From Candidatus Krumholzibacteriia bacterium (lineage in GTDB: Bacteria > Krumholzibacteriota > Krumholzibacteriia > LZORAL124-64-63), in the NCBI GenBank assembly GCA_029935695.1, contig JAOZJV010000201.1, positions 1 to 5,941 of the forward strand: a stretch of 5,941 bases of DNA, written 5' to 3'. Below are positions 1 to 5,890 of this stretch, piece after piece. The translations under genes and the position numbers were made by a program. Below the pieces are notes generated by a model. The model was given only the letters and a program-made list of their open reading frames with translations. It had not been told where the DNA came from and did no database searches. Every line of letters begins with the position of its first letter. Within the stretch, counting starts at the first letter, position 1.

Positions 1-25
1 ACCCAGGGGAAACATCAGGAGTCTC

Positions 26-1192
26 ATGGCCGACCATCCACATTCTCGCCCCGCCGAGATACCGCCCTCAGGCAGGGTGCTGCCCGCGCTTTTGAACATC
101 CTGAAACTTGTTGCTCTGCTCTACATTTTCCTGGTGGCCATTGCTCTTTTCGGAGCCGCTTTCAAGATGGCCGGCAAAGGATTCAGTGAGCAACTCATCG
201 CCACCACCACCAACCCGGTGATCGGCCTGATGATCGGCCTGTTGGCCACATCGCTGATTCAAAGCTCTTCCAGCACCACCAGCATTGTCGTCGGCATGGT
301 TGCCGGTGGAGTTTTAACGGTCAATGGCGCCATCCCCATCATCATGGGCGCCAACATGGGCACCACCGTGACCAACACCCTGGTAGCCATGACATCCATG
401 AATCGTCGCACCGAGTTCCAGCGAGCCTTCGCCGGAGCCACCATGCACGATTTCTTCAACCTGATGAGTATTGCCATCCTGTTTCCCATTGAGCAGGCCA
501 CACACTTTCTGGAAATTTCGGCCACCTGGCTGAGCACCATGCTGGTGGGCACCGACGGGACTAAATTCCCCAATCCCGTCAAAGCGGTTGTTAAGCCTGC
601 CGTGAATCAGGTCAAACACTTTTTGCAGGGCTTTGAATTGGCTGATGGCATTGTGGTAACCATCATGATTGTACTGGCCCTGATGGGTATTTTCTTCGCC
701 CTGACCTTTCTGACCAAAGTGCTCAAGGTTTTGGTGCTGGACCGGGCCGAAGGCGCCTTCACCAAAAATCTGCGCAAGAGCGGCATGGCTGCCATGGCTG
801 TGGGCCTGATGATAACCGTGGGAGTGCAAAGCAGCTCCATCACCACCAGCCTGATGGTGCCTTTGATCGGCGCTGGCATCGTGCCTCTGGAATCGGCTTT
901 TGCCGCCACTCTGGGGGCCAACATCGGCACCACGGTGACGGCCCTGCTGGCTTCCATGACCGGTACTCCCGGGGCGGTGACTGTGGCCCTGGTGCATTTG
1001 CTGTTTAACGTCACAGGCATACTGATCATTTACCCCATTGCCGCTGTAAGGCGCATTCCGTTGCGACTGGCCACGGCTCTTGCTGCGGCCACGGCAGAAA
1101 AAAAATACTACGCCATTTTGTACATGATTGGGGTTTTCTTTGTGATGCCCCTGCTGTTCGTCTTGATCGACAAGTTGCTGAAGGCGAGCTAA
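26..1192 (+). CDS. Na+/phosphate cotransporter family protein (NptA/YjbB type, without fused PhoU domain)
   Basis: Predicted inner-membrane protein of 388 residues that couples phosphate movement to the sodium gradient; the direction in vivo (uptake or efflux) cannot be read from sequence. Seen directly: two inverted-repeat halves carry the family signatures. The first has QSSSSTTS at about 79-86 and GANMGTTVTNT at 108-118. The second has QSSSITTS at 268-275 and GANIGTTVTA at 298-307. HDFFNL (141-146) and HLLFNV (324-329) follow at matching places in the two halves. Hydrophobic segments lie near 22-46, 64-95, 210-230, 255-285, 320-340 and 362-382. The start is supported by AGGAG at 17-21, 4 nt before the ATG. 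Family members such as YjbB carry a C-terminal PhoU domain; this protein stops after the last membrane segment, and the PhoU-like part is the next gene. The family call is firm; substrate is inferred from family. Confidence 0.93.
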   Translation: MADHPHSRPAEIPPSGRVLPALLNILKLVALLYIFLVAIALFGAAFKMAGKGFSEQLIATTTNPVIGLMIGLLATSLIQSSSSTTSIVVGMVAGGVLTVNGAIPIIMGANMGTTVTNTLVAMTSMNRRTEFQRAFAGATMHDFFNLMSIAILFPIEQATHFLEISATWLSTMLVGTDGTKFPNPVKAVVKPAVNQVKHFLQGFELADGIVVTIMIVLALMGIFFALTFLTKVLKVLVLDRAEGAFTKNLRKSGMAAMAVGLMITVGVQSSSITTSLMVPLIGAGIVPLESAFAATLGANIGTTVTALLASMTGTPGAVTVALVHLLFNVTGILIIYPIAAVRRIPLRLATALAAATAEKKYYAILYMIGVFFVMPLLFVLIDKLLKAS

Positions 1193-1225
1193 ACGCCGGC
1201 TTCAGATTTCATCAGGAGGAAGCCA

Positions 1226-1900
1226 ATGGGTTTCGGATCGATTCTGGATTTATTCAAAGAAGATAATTGGAGCAACGACCTGGTTGACCGTATTGGCGAG
1301 ATGCTGGAATTGGCCGATTCCATGTTCAACTTTGCCAGCGGTGTGGTGGTCAACGGAGATCCGAACACCGACCCCCAGGCCAACCTGTACGACAAGGATA
1401 AGCGCATCAACAAACTGGAGCGTAAAATTCGCCGCCGGGTGGTGTCGCGTCTTTCAGTCAAGGGATCCCGGGCGGAGGTGCCATCAGCCCTGATTTTCAT
1501 GAATGTGGTGAAAGACAGCGAACGTTTGGGCGACTACATCAAAAACGTTCATGAAGTGTTTGCGATGCAACCGGAAAATCCGGATCGTGCCCTGTACCAG
1601 AAATGGCTGAGTGAACCCACCAAGGTTGTCAGCGAATTGTTTGGGCGCACCCGGGAAGCTTTCGCAGAAAGTGACGAAGCTTTGGCCGGTCAGGTGATCA
1701 AACAAGCCAAGGGTCAGGGCCGTGAATATGAAAGAATGATCCGGGAAATCACCGACAGCTCCATCCCCACCCACGATGCGGTCTGCCTGGTGCTTGTGCT
1801 TCGCTTCTACAAACGTCTGGTGGCTCACATGAGTAACATCAGCAGCACTGTGGTGATGCCGGTGGATATGATTGATTTTTATGATGAGCCGGAGAACTGA
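1226..1900 (+). CDS. PhoU-like phosphate regulatory protein
   Basis: Predicted cytoplasmic helical-bundle protein of 224 residues, likely the regulatory partner of the upstream Na+/phosphate transporter. Seen directly: two PhoU-style helical repeats. The first has the acidic/basic helix KDKRINKLERKIRR (57-70) and then VVKDSERLGDYIKNV (94-108), whose D97, E99, R100, D103 and N107 match the metal/charge motif of PhoU helices. The second repeat ends in RFYKRLVAHMSNISSTVV (193-210), with R197, H201 and N204 in the equivalent places. A strong AGGAGG at 1214-1219, 6 nt before the ATG, fixes the start. It lies 33 nt after the transporter stop with no terminator between, so the two are probably one operon; both genes are preceded by the same CATCAGGAG string. 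Full-length PhoU proteins are of similar size. No DNA-binding domain is visible. Whether it gates the transporter directly is inference. Confidence 0.85.
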   Translation: MGFGSILDLFKEDNWSNDLVDRIGEMLELADSMFNFASGVVVNGDPNTDPQANLYDKDKRINKLERKIRRRVVSRLSVKGSRAEVPSALIFMNVVKDSERLGDYIKNVHEVFAMQPENPDRALYQKWLSEPTKVVSELFGRTREAFAESDEALAGQVIKQAKGQGREYERMIREITDSSIPTHDAVCLVLVLRFYKRLVAHMSNISSTVVMPVDMIDFYDEPEN

Positions 1901-1922
1901 TTTTTCCTGGAGCGTTATGATC

Positions 1923-1956
1923 ATCCCCCGTGCCTTTCGGTGCGGGGGATTTTTTT
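1923..1956 (+). terminator. Rho-independent terminator of the phosphate operon
   Basis: A 12-bp stem pairs 1923-1934 with 1939-1950 around a TTTC loop: eight Watson-Crick pairs, two G-U wobbles, then two more G-C pairs. It is followed by a T tract (seven T, 1950-1956). It starts 23 nt after the PhoU-like stop. On the minus strand the same hairpin begins 10 nt after the GT9 stop but has no downstream T tract, so efficient termination is expected only for the plus-strand operon. Confidence 0.92.
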
Positions 1957-1959
1957 ATT

Positions 1960-2961
1960 TCAGGATTCCAGAATGCGGCGGGCCACTTCCGCCGGGTTGA
2001 CCATTTGTGTGCCTGCCAGACGGCAAATGTGGGGATCACCGGGGCATTGGTCCCGGCAGTACTCATCTTCGGGCATGGCGAACTGGGCCCGGTTCCCCAA
2101 AGGGCCCCAAAGGGCTGGTTCGCAAGCCGGCAAAGGGCAAAACAATGAAAGAGTCGGCACGTTTAAAGCAGCAGCCATGTGCATGGGACCAGTGCTGGCA
2201 GAGACCAGAATATCAAGCGCTTTTAAAGAAATCATAACCTTGCGCAGGTCCGTCCCTGCGCATGGATAGAGAACTCCTGGCAGATCCTGCAAAGACTCAG
2301 GCACCACGTAGTCCGTAACCACAAGCTGCACAGAATCGTCCTCGCTCAAAAGGGTTGCCAGTTCAGCGTATGCAGACGGTTCCCAGTTGGGGGAAGACAT
2401 GCCGCTGGTGACGTTTAACCCGACCACCCGCCGGCTGCAACCCCATTTGGCCGCCATGCGGGCAGCTTCCTGTTCTTCAGTCCTGGTCAGATGAATTTCT
2501 GGTTTAATGTTGTTGGTCTTCACCCCAATGCTGCGAGCCAAATCCATGCTGTAATCGGCTTCGTGTTTTCCTTTTTGGAATTTTCTGGTCATCACCGGCC
2601 GGGCCAGGGTCAAGGCATGAAAGAGAGTGATCCCGTGGCCCACTCTGACAGGAATTCCCGCACAGAAAACCATGTAACTGATACGGGATTCAGGCAGCAG
2701 CATCAGGGCATGGGTGAATTTGTGCCGGCGCAGCTCGCGGACCATGGGCCAGAATGTATCCTGCCGGGTTTCCGGCGTAAAATCATCGGTGATGACGGTG
2801 TCCACGTGAGGGTTGTTGATCAGCAGATGTTTGGTGGCACCGCGCAGCAACATACCCACGTGGCTGTCCGGCCAGCGTTTTTTAATTTCTCGGGGGATGG
2901 CCGTGGCCAGCACAACGTCGCCAATGCGATCCTGGCGGATGATGAGGATTCTTTTTTGCAT
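1960..2961 (-). CDS. Glycosyltransferase family 9 (heptosyltransferase-like) protein
   Basis: Predicted cytoplasmic GT-B enzyme of 333 residues that would transfer a heptose (or related sugar) from an ADP- or other nucleotide-activated donor to the growing LPS core; the exact acceptor is not readable. Seen directly: the N-terminal motif ILIIRQDRIGDVVLATA (5-21) has the Asp of RIGD (D15) at the usual catalytic-base position. The C-terminal donor-binding motif STGPMHMAAALNVPTLSLF lies at 256-274, followed by LWGPLGN (284-290). A cysteine cluster (C302, C306, C313) near the end is common in GT9 proteins. Length is normal for GT9. No strong Shine-Dalgarno is seen before the ATG, but the conserved domain begins at residue 4, so the start is sound. 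It lies 100 nt downstream of the SUMF1-like gene on the same strand with no terminator seen, so read-through is possible. Convergent with the PhoU-like gene. Confidence 0.92.
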   Translation of the reverse strand: MQKRILIIRQDRIGDVVLATAIPREIKKRWPDSHVGMLLRGATKHLLINNPHVDTVITDDFTPETRQDTFWPMVRELRRHKFTHALMLLPESRISYMVFCAGIPVRVGHGITLFHALTLARPVMTRKFQKGKHEADYSMDLARSIGVKTNNIKPEIHLTRTEEQEAARMAAKWGCSRRVVGLNVTSGMSSPNWEPSAYAELATLLSEDDSVQLVVTDYVVPESLQDLPGVLYPCAGTDLRKVMISLKALDILVSASTGPMHMAAALNVPTLSLFCPLPACEPALWGPLGNRAQFAMPEDEYCRDQCPGDPHICRLAGTQMVNPAEVARRILES

Positions 2962-2983
2962 GGTATCAGAATTGGACCCGTGC

Positions 2984-2995
2984 TGGCTTAAAGCA
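2984..2995. repeat. Direct repeat copy 1 (TGGCTTAAAGCA)
   Basis: Exact 12-nt string, present again at 4950-4961 in the same orientation. This copy lies 22 nt upstream of the GT9 start codon. The two copies bracket the SUMF1-like and HNH genes. About one shared 12-mer is expected by chance in a window this size, so the biological meaning is uncertain; both copies falling in short intergenic stretches is what makes it worth recording. Confidence 0.4.
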
Positions 2996-3061
2996 AGTTA
3001 TTTGTTCATTACCCGCAGCCGGCAGCATCCAATTCCAATAGGCAGTTTGCTGAAATGATGG

Positions 3062-3841
3062 CTATTCATTGGATTTTTCTGCATCCCTCACACACCGAAA
3101 CCCCACATTAAAATCACCCCAACTGCCCGCCAGGGCATTGCGCACATGCACCCGGTTGCAACCCGATCCACTGAACCAACCCCCACCCTTGATGACCCTT
3201 TGCCTGCCTTTTTCCGGCCCGGTTGGATTGTCTGTGGGGCTCTCTGCGAAATAATCATCTGAATAATAATCGGAAACCCACTCCCGCACGTTGCCCACCA
3301 TGTCGTGCAGGCCGTAAGCGTTGGGCCGGAAGCTGGCCACAGCCACCGGGCCACCCAGTTTGGCGGCTTTGGTGTTGGCATTGGAGTCGGGCAGATCATC
3401 ACCTGTGTCGTATTTTTTACCCTGCAATCCTCCCCGGGCCGCAAACTCCCATTCCGCCTCGGTGGGGAGCCGGCGGCCAACCCATTGAGCATAAGCTTTG
3501 GCGTCGCCGTTGCTTACTCCCACCACCGGATGGTCGGGAAAACCGGGGCCACTGCGAAAACGTTCCAGATCCCAGAAGATGGGAAGACTGCGGTCGGTGG
3601 CCTGACAAAAGGCCTGGTATTGCGCGTTGGTGACTTCGTGCTTGTCCATGTGGAAAGAGTTCACCCGCACTGTGTGTTGCAGATAGCCGGCTTTGCCATC
3701 GGGTTTGCCCATAAGGAATTCCCCGCCGGGGATGAGGACTTCTTCCGTGGGGCGGAAATCTTTTGGGAGTTCTGCTGAGGCGGGAGTTTGACTGAAAACC
3801 GTCACCATACAGAAGAATACGAATATTAGAGATCGCATCAT
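3062..3841 (-). CDS. Secreted SUMF1 / formylglycine-generating-enzyme-like domain protein, probably not a true FGE
   Basis: Predicted exported protein of 259 residues. Residues 1-23 are a signal peptide (hydrophobic core after MMRS, then ASA before Glu24, a signal peptidase I site; no lipobox). The rest is one SUMF1 (FGE-sulfatase) domain: PGGEFLMG (38-45), VTNAQYQAF (70-78), GRRLPTEAEWEFAARGG (122-138), NAYGLHDMVGNVREWVSDYY (174-193), RVIKGGGWF (215-223) and NVGFRCVR (245-252). True FGEs use two cysteines after the KGGS motif. Here the first position is Ser224, and only one nearby cysteine (C228) aligns, with a one-residue gap, to the second. Formylglycine synthesis is therefore unlikely; a binding or structural role is more plausible. 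AGGTGA (3848-3853) sits 6 nt before the ATG. The start overlaps the HNH stop as ATGA, so translation is probably coupled. No sulfatase gene is in view. The domain call is firm; function is unknown. Confidence 0.88.
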   Translation of the reverse strand: MMRSLIFVFFCMVTVFSQTPASAELPKDFRPTEEVLIPGGEFLMGKPDGKAGYLQHTVRVNSFHMDKHEVTNAQYQAFCQATDRSLPIFWDLERFRSGPGFPDHPVVGVSNGDAKAYAQWVGRRLPTEAEWEFAARGGLQGKKYDTGDDLPDSNANTKAAKLGGPVAVASFRPNAYGLHDMVGNVREWVSDYYSDDYFAESPTDNPTGPEKGRQRVIKGGGWFSGSGCNRVHVRNALAGSWGDFNVGFRCVRDAEKSNE

Positions 3842-4908
3842 ATAAGATCACCTGACTTTGGGCTCGAGTTACCCGCCGGGGGGTAAAAATATGAACGGCC
3901 TTTTTCATGCAGATGCGCATGACATCGACCGCATAGAGTAATAAGATTTTTCAGCTCATTTGTTCCACCTTTATTCCGCGGCACCAAATGATGAATTTCC
4001 AAAAACCGCGTATTGCGGCACCCGGGAGTCTGGCACCGATGCTGGTCACGGCTCAACGCCTGGCGCCTTACCGACGGTTTAATGGTGGCACGATTGGGTT
4101 TCCCGGGTTCAACAATTTGCGCGTCGCAACTGAGGCGTTCCAACTCCTGGGCCGTAAGAGAAACCGACCCCCTGCTGGTGGTGATTGCGGCATCCTGGCA
4201 ATCAGGACAACGCTGGATATGAATTTGAACTGGCGAGGTGCTGCCTGCTGCCTGTGGATCTGCTGATTCCAGCAAGGCAGACATCCCTTCCAAAATCATT
4301 TCCACCTTGGCCGAACCAGCTGGAGCCACCCCTTTTTTGTAGATTTTTTCCGCAAGAGATTCAAAACGTGCCAATTGCTCGGTGGTCATTTCCAAAGAAA
4401 TTCGATGTTTGGCTGCCACCGCAGGGGTCTTCAATTTCGGCCGCTGCAGTAAGGGAATTTGGGCCGGGTTTTCTTTCCCCTGAGCCGCTGCATTCTTCCT
4501 GGCCCAGGTTACTTTCTGAGCCAATTTTCGCCGCGGGCTGTGACGAGCTTCTTCAAGCCAGTCTCTTTCATTTTCAGAGTTGGCGACTTTGATGATTTCC
4601 CGGGCCTTGGTGTAGCCAATGCGCCCCTCTTCCAGTTCCTTTTTCAGCTGGGGCAAATCATCCAATTTTTTGGAAAGGCGCAGAAAATCTCCTGTTTTGG
4701 TGTCTGAGAAACCCAGTTCCTGGTTGGCGTAGAGATAAATAGAGGCATACCCCAGTTCATCATAAAGTTTTCGGGCATGAATTTCCTTGAACCACAGCAC
4801 GGCACAGTGTTTGGCCTGGGCCATGGTTTTGAGGGCTGTTTTCAGGGCCTGGTTGGCGGAATAAGCGGAAGATCCGGGCTTAAAAGGAGTTATAGAGGCG
4901 GTTGCCAT
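3838..4908 (-). CDS. HNH endonuclease-domain protein with DUF222-like N-terminal region
   Basis: Predicted 356-residue protein. The helical N-terminal part (about 20-135) contains GYASIYLYANQELGFSD (53-69), then an EGRIGYTKAREI segment (94-105) and a run of ENERDWLEEARHSPRRKL type (112-129). This resembles the DUF222-like region found before HNH domains in many bacterial proteins. A CxxC pair (C234, C237) lies in the linker. The HNH domain (about 280-337) has C292 and C297, EIHHLVPRNKGG (304-315), N321, and CGRCH...H (C326, C329, H330, H334), giving a four-cysteine zinc site and an apparently intact His-Asn-His catalytic set. DNA cleavage or nicking is inferred from the family; target and role are unknown. 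Only a weak AAAGG (4917-4921) precedes the ATG, and the start codon sits in a small hairpin. The last roughly 16 codons pass through a GC-rich near-palindrome, and the stop overlaps the SUMF1-like start by 4 nt. No methylase or transposase is beside it. Confidence 0.87.
   Translation of the reverse strand: MATASITPFKPGSSAYSANQALKTALKTMAQAKHCAVLWFKEIHARKLYDELGYASIYLYANQELGFSDTKTGDFLRLSKKLDDLPQLKKELEEGRIGYTKAREIIKVANSENERDWLEEARHSPRRKLAQKVTWARKNAAAQGKENPAQIPLLQRPKLKTPAVAAKHRISLEMTTEQLARFESLAEKIYKKGVAPAGSAKVEMILEGMSALLESADPQAAGSTSPVQIHIQRCPDCQDAAITTSRGSVSLTAQELERLSCDAQIVEPGKPNRATIKPSVRRQALSRDQHRCQTPGCRNTRFLEIHHLVPRNKGGTNELKNLITLCGRCHAHLHEKGRSYFYPPAGNSSPKSGDLI
3866..3890 (-). repeat. GC-rich near-palindrome, inverted-repeat copy 1 (3' end of HNH gene)
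   Basis: Read on the minus strand, these 25 nt match 5017-5041 on the plus strand at 21 of 25 positions, including an exact 13-nt core TTTTACCCCCCGG. It is itself nearly palindromic (TTACCC...GGGTAA arms around CCCGGC). It lies inside the HNH coding region, encoding roughly Tyr340 to Ser348 just after the HNH domain, and about 13 nt upstream of the SUMF1-like ribosome-binding site. The second copy lies beyond the HNH start, so the two flank most of that gene in inverted orientation. Confidence 0.6.
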
Positions 4909-4918
4909 GTACGCAACC
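4900..4918 (-). promoter_or_regulatory. Hairpin enclosing the HNH start codon
   Basis: GGTTGC (4900-4905) pairs perfectly with GCAACC (4913-4918) around a 7-nt loop. In the minus-strand transcript the AUG (4908-4906) is in that loop, and the last two bases of the weak AAAGG ribosome-binding site (4921-4917) are in the stem. Folding would reduce translation initiation of the HNH gene. A 6-bp stem is short, so regulatory importance is inference. Confidence 0.4.
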
Positions 4919-4949
4919 TTTCGTCAAAGGGTCAAAACCATACGGGAGG

Positions 4950-4961
4950 TGGCTTAAAGCA
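4950..4961. repeat. Direct repeat copy 2 (TGGCTTAAAGCA)
   Basis: Exact second copy of the 12-nt string at 2984-2995, same orientation. It lies 41 nt upstream of the HNH start codon, in the 193-nt gap between the divergent HNH and GT2 genes. The flanking bases do not extend the match. Confidence 0.4.
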
Positions 4962-5016
4962 CACAATACGAAAGTTTAGCGAAACCCGCAAGGAAATAAT
5001 TGGTTTTATTTGCCGA

Positions 5017-5041
5017 AATTTTACCCCCCGGGGGGCAAATC
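5017..5041 (+). repeat. GC-rich near-palindrome, inverted-repeat copy 2 (upstream of GT2 gene)
   Basis: This copy contains a perfect 12-nt palindrome, six C followed by six G (5024-5035), with TTTA before and CAAA after, so the arms extend imperfectly. It matches the minus strand of 3866-3890 at 21 of 25 positions. It lies about 60 nt before the preferred GT2 start and about 110 nt upstream of the HNH start. It could be a repeat-family member, a protein-binding palindrome, or the boundary of an inserted unit. No T tract follows it, so it is not a typical terminator. Confidence 0.6.
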
Positions 5042-5101
5042 CCCCTGCCTGCCCCCAACCTTGGGGTTGACCTGCCAAACTTGATGAGCAACCTTCTACC
5101 C

Positions 5102-5884
5102 ATGAACACCATCACCGCATTCATGATCGTCAAGAACGAAGAACAGCTGCTGCCCCGCTGCTTTGAGAGCATGCGCGGAGTTGTGGATGAGCTGGCCATT
5201 CTCGACACCGGCAGCACCGACGGCACCGTGTCCATCATTGAAAAAGAAGCTGCCGCAGGTCATTTCCAGCGTGTGCAATGGGGCCATCACGAATTCAAGG
5301 ATTTCGGCAGCGCCAGGCAGGCCAATCTCGATCTCGTCACCACCGAATGGGCCTTGTGGATGGATGCCGACGAGCTGCTTTCTCCCATGCTGCGCGCCCG
5401 GTTAAGGGAGATGCGCCAGGGCGGACATCTGGGCGATCATGCGGGATGGGAAATTCATCGGGCCAACCGGGTGCTGGGACGGGTCATGAAAAGTCGGCGC
5501 TTGGCCGCCAATTTTGTTCTGCGGCTGTTCCGGGCCAAACAAGGCCACCTCACTGACAGCCTCGTGCACGAAGGCATGGTCATGGACGAAGGATGCAGCA
5601 TCGGGCGCATCAATGAACCCATCCACCACGATACGATGCTGGAAATCGGGCCCTACCTGGACAAGGTCTCCATGTACACAACCCTGGACGTGGCCAACCC
5701 CAACGATAAGAAATTCAACCCTCTGCATATGCTGATCACCGGGCCACATACTTTTTTTAAGGATTACGTTTTAAGGGGTGGGTTTGTGGATGGATGGCCG
5801 GGGCTTGTCTGGTGCAGTATTTCCGGCTGGACTTGCCTGCAGCGGGATTGGAAACGCATGCAGCGGGACTGGTTTAATCAATAG
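5102..5884 (+). CDS. Family 2 glycosyltransferase, LPS core type (WaaE/KdtX-like)
   Basis: Predicted cytoplasmic, membrane-associated GT-A enzyme of 260 residues that would add a sugar, often glucose in this group, to the LPS inner core. Seen directly: AFMIVKNEEQLLPRC (6-20) opens the fold, DTGSTDGT (35-42) binds nucleotide, and WMDADE (86-91) holds the metal-binding DAD variant of DxD. FGSARQANLDL (68-78), VHEG (155-158) and the C-terminal HTFFKDYVLRGGFVDGWPG segment (216-234) are typical of WaaE-like proteins. The frame stays open upstream to a TTG at 5000 and an ATG at 5084. I chose the ATG at 5102 because the conserved fold starts there; no start has a strong ribosome-binding site, although AGGA precedes the TTG. 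The C-terminus has an in-frame duplication (LQRDWKR/MQRDWFN). Converges at 6 nt with the MsbA-like gene and is divergent from the HNH gene. Donor and acceptor are not readable. Confidence 0.88.
   Translation: MNTITAFMIVKNEEQLLPRCFESMRGVVDELAILDTGSTDGTVSIIEKEAAAGHFQRVQWGHHEFKDFGSARQANLDLVTTEWALWMDADELLSPMLRARLREMRQGGHLGDHAGWEIHRANRVLGRVMKSRRLAANFVLRLFRAKQGHLTDSLVHEGMVMDEGCSIGRINEPIHHDTMLEIGPYLDKVSMYTTLDVANPNDKKFNPLHMLITGPHTFFKDYVLRGGFVDGWPGLVWCSISGWTCLQRDWKRMQRDWFNQ
5838..5872 (+). repeat. 21-nt-period in-frame duplication at the GT2 C-terminus
   Basis: TGCAGCGGGATTGG at 5838-5851 recurs as TGCAGCGGGACTGG at 5859-5872 (13 of 14 identical), exactly 21 nt apart. It encodes QRDW twice in the last 14 residues of the glycosyltransferase. 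The single change is silent (GAT/GAC), which fits a small tandem duplication retained in frame. Confidence 0.65.
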
Positions 5885-5890
5885 CCCGGT

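Noticed and set aside
314..997. Long histidine/glycine-rich open frame on the minus strand opposite the transporter
   Set aside because: Low-complexity His/Gln/Gly composition is typical of antisense shadow frames of membrane proteins; it has no recognisable domain, and the plus-strand frame has clear family motifs.
2095..2114. Perfect 10-nt tandem repeat (CCCCAAAGGG twice) inside the GT9 gene
   Set aside because: It encodes LWGPLG in a motif conserved in GT9 enzymes and the frame is intact, so it is explained by coding constraint rather than an insertion or slippage event.
2491..2991. Open frame on the plus strand opposite GT9
   Set aside because: Shadow of the GT9 coding sequence, with no domain and no supporting ribosome-binding site.
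2962..3061. Possible terminator or promoter between the SUMF1-like and GT9 genes
   Set aside because: No stem of useful length followed by a T tract and no convincing promoter boxes were found; the CAGCCGGCAG stretch has only a 6-bp GCCGGC core.
3305..3778. Open frame on the plus strand opposite the SUMF1-like gene
   Set aside because: Shadow frame; the minus-strand frame carries a signal peptide and the full set of SUMF1 motifs.
4960..4992. Candidate sigma-70 promoter for the HNH gene on the minus strand (TTGCGG, 17-nt spacer, TATTGT)
   Set aside because: The spacing is ideal, but the -35 box matches only 3 of 6 bases and the -10 only 4 of 6, which is weak enough to occur by chance.
5024..5056. 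Possible G-quadruplex on the minus strand (G runs opposite 5024-5029, 5041-5045, 5052-5056)
   Set aside because: Only three runs of three or more G are available within a short span, and one is locked in a self-complementary C6G6 palindrome, so a standard four-tract quadruplex is not supported.
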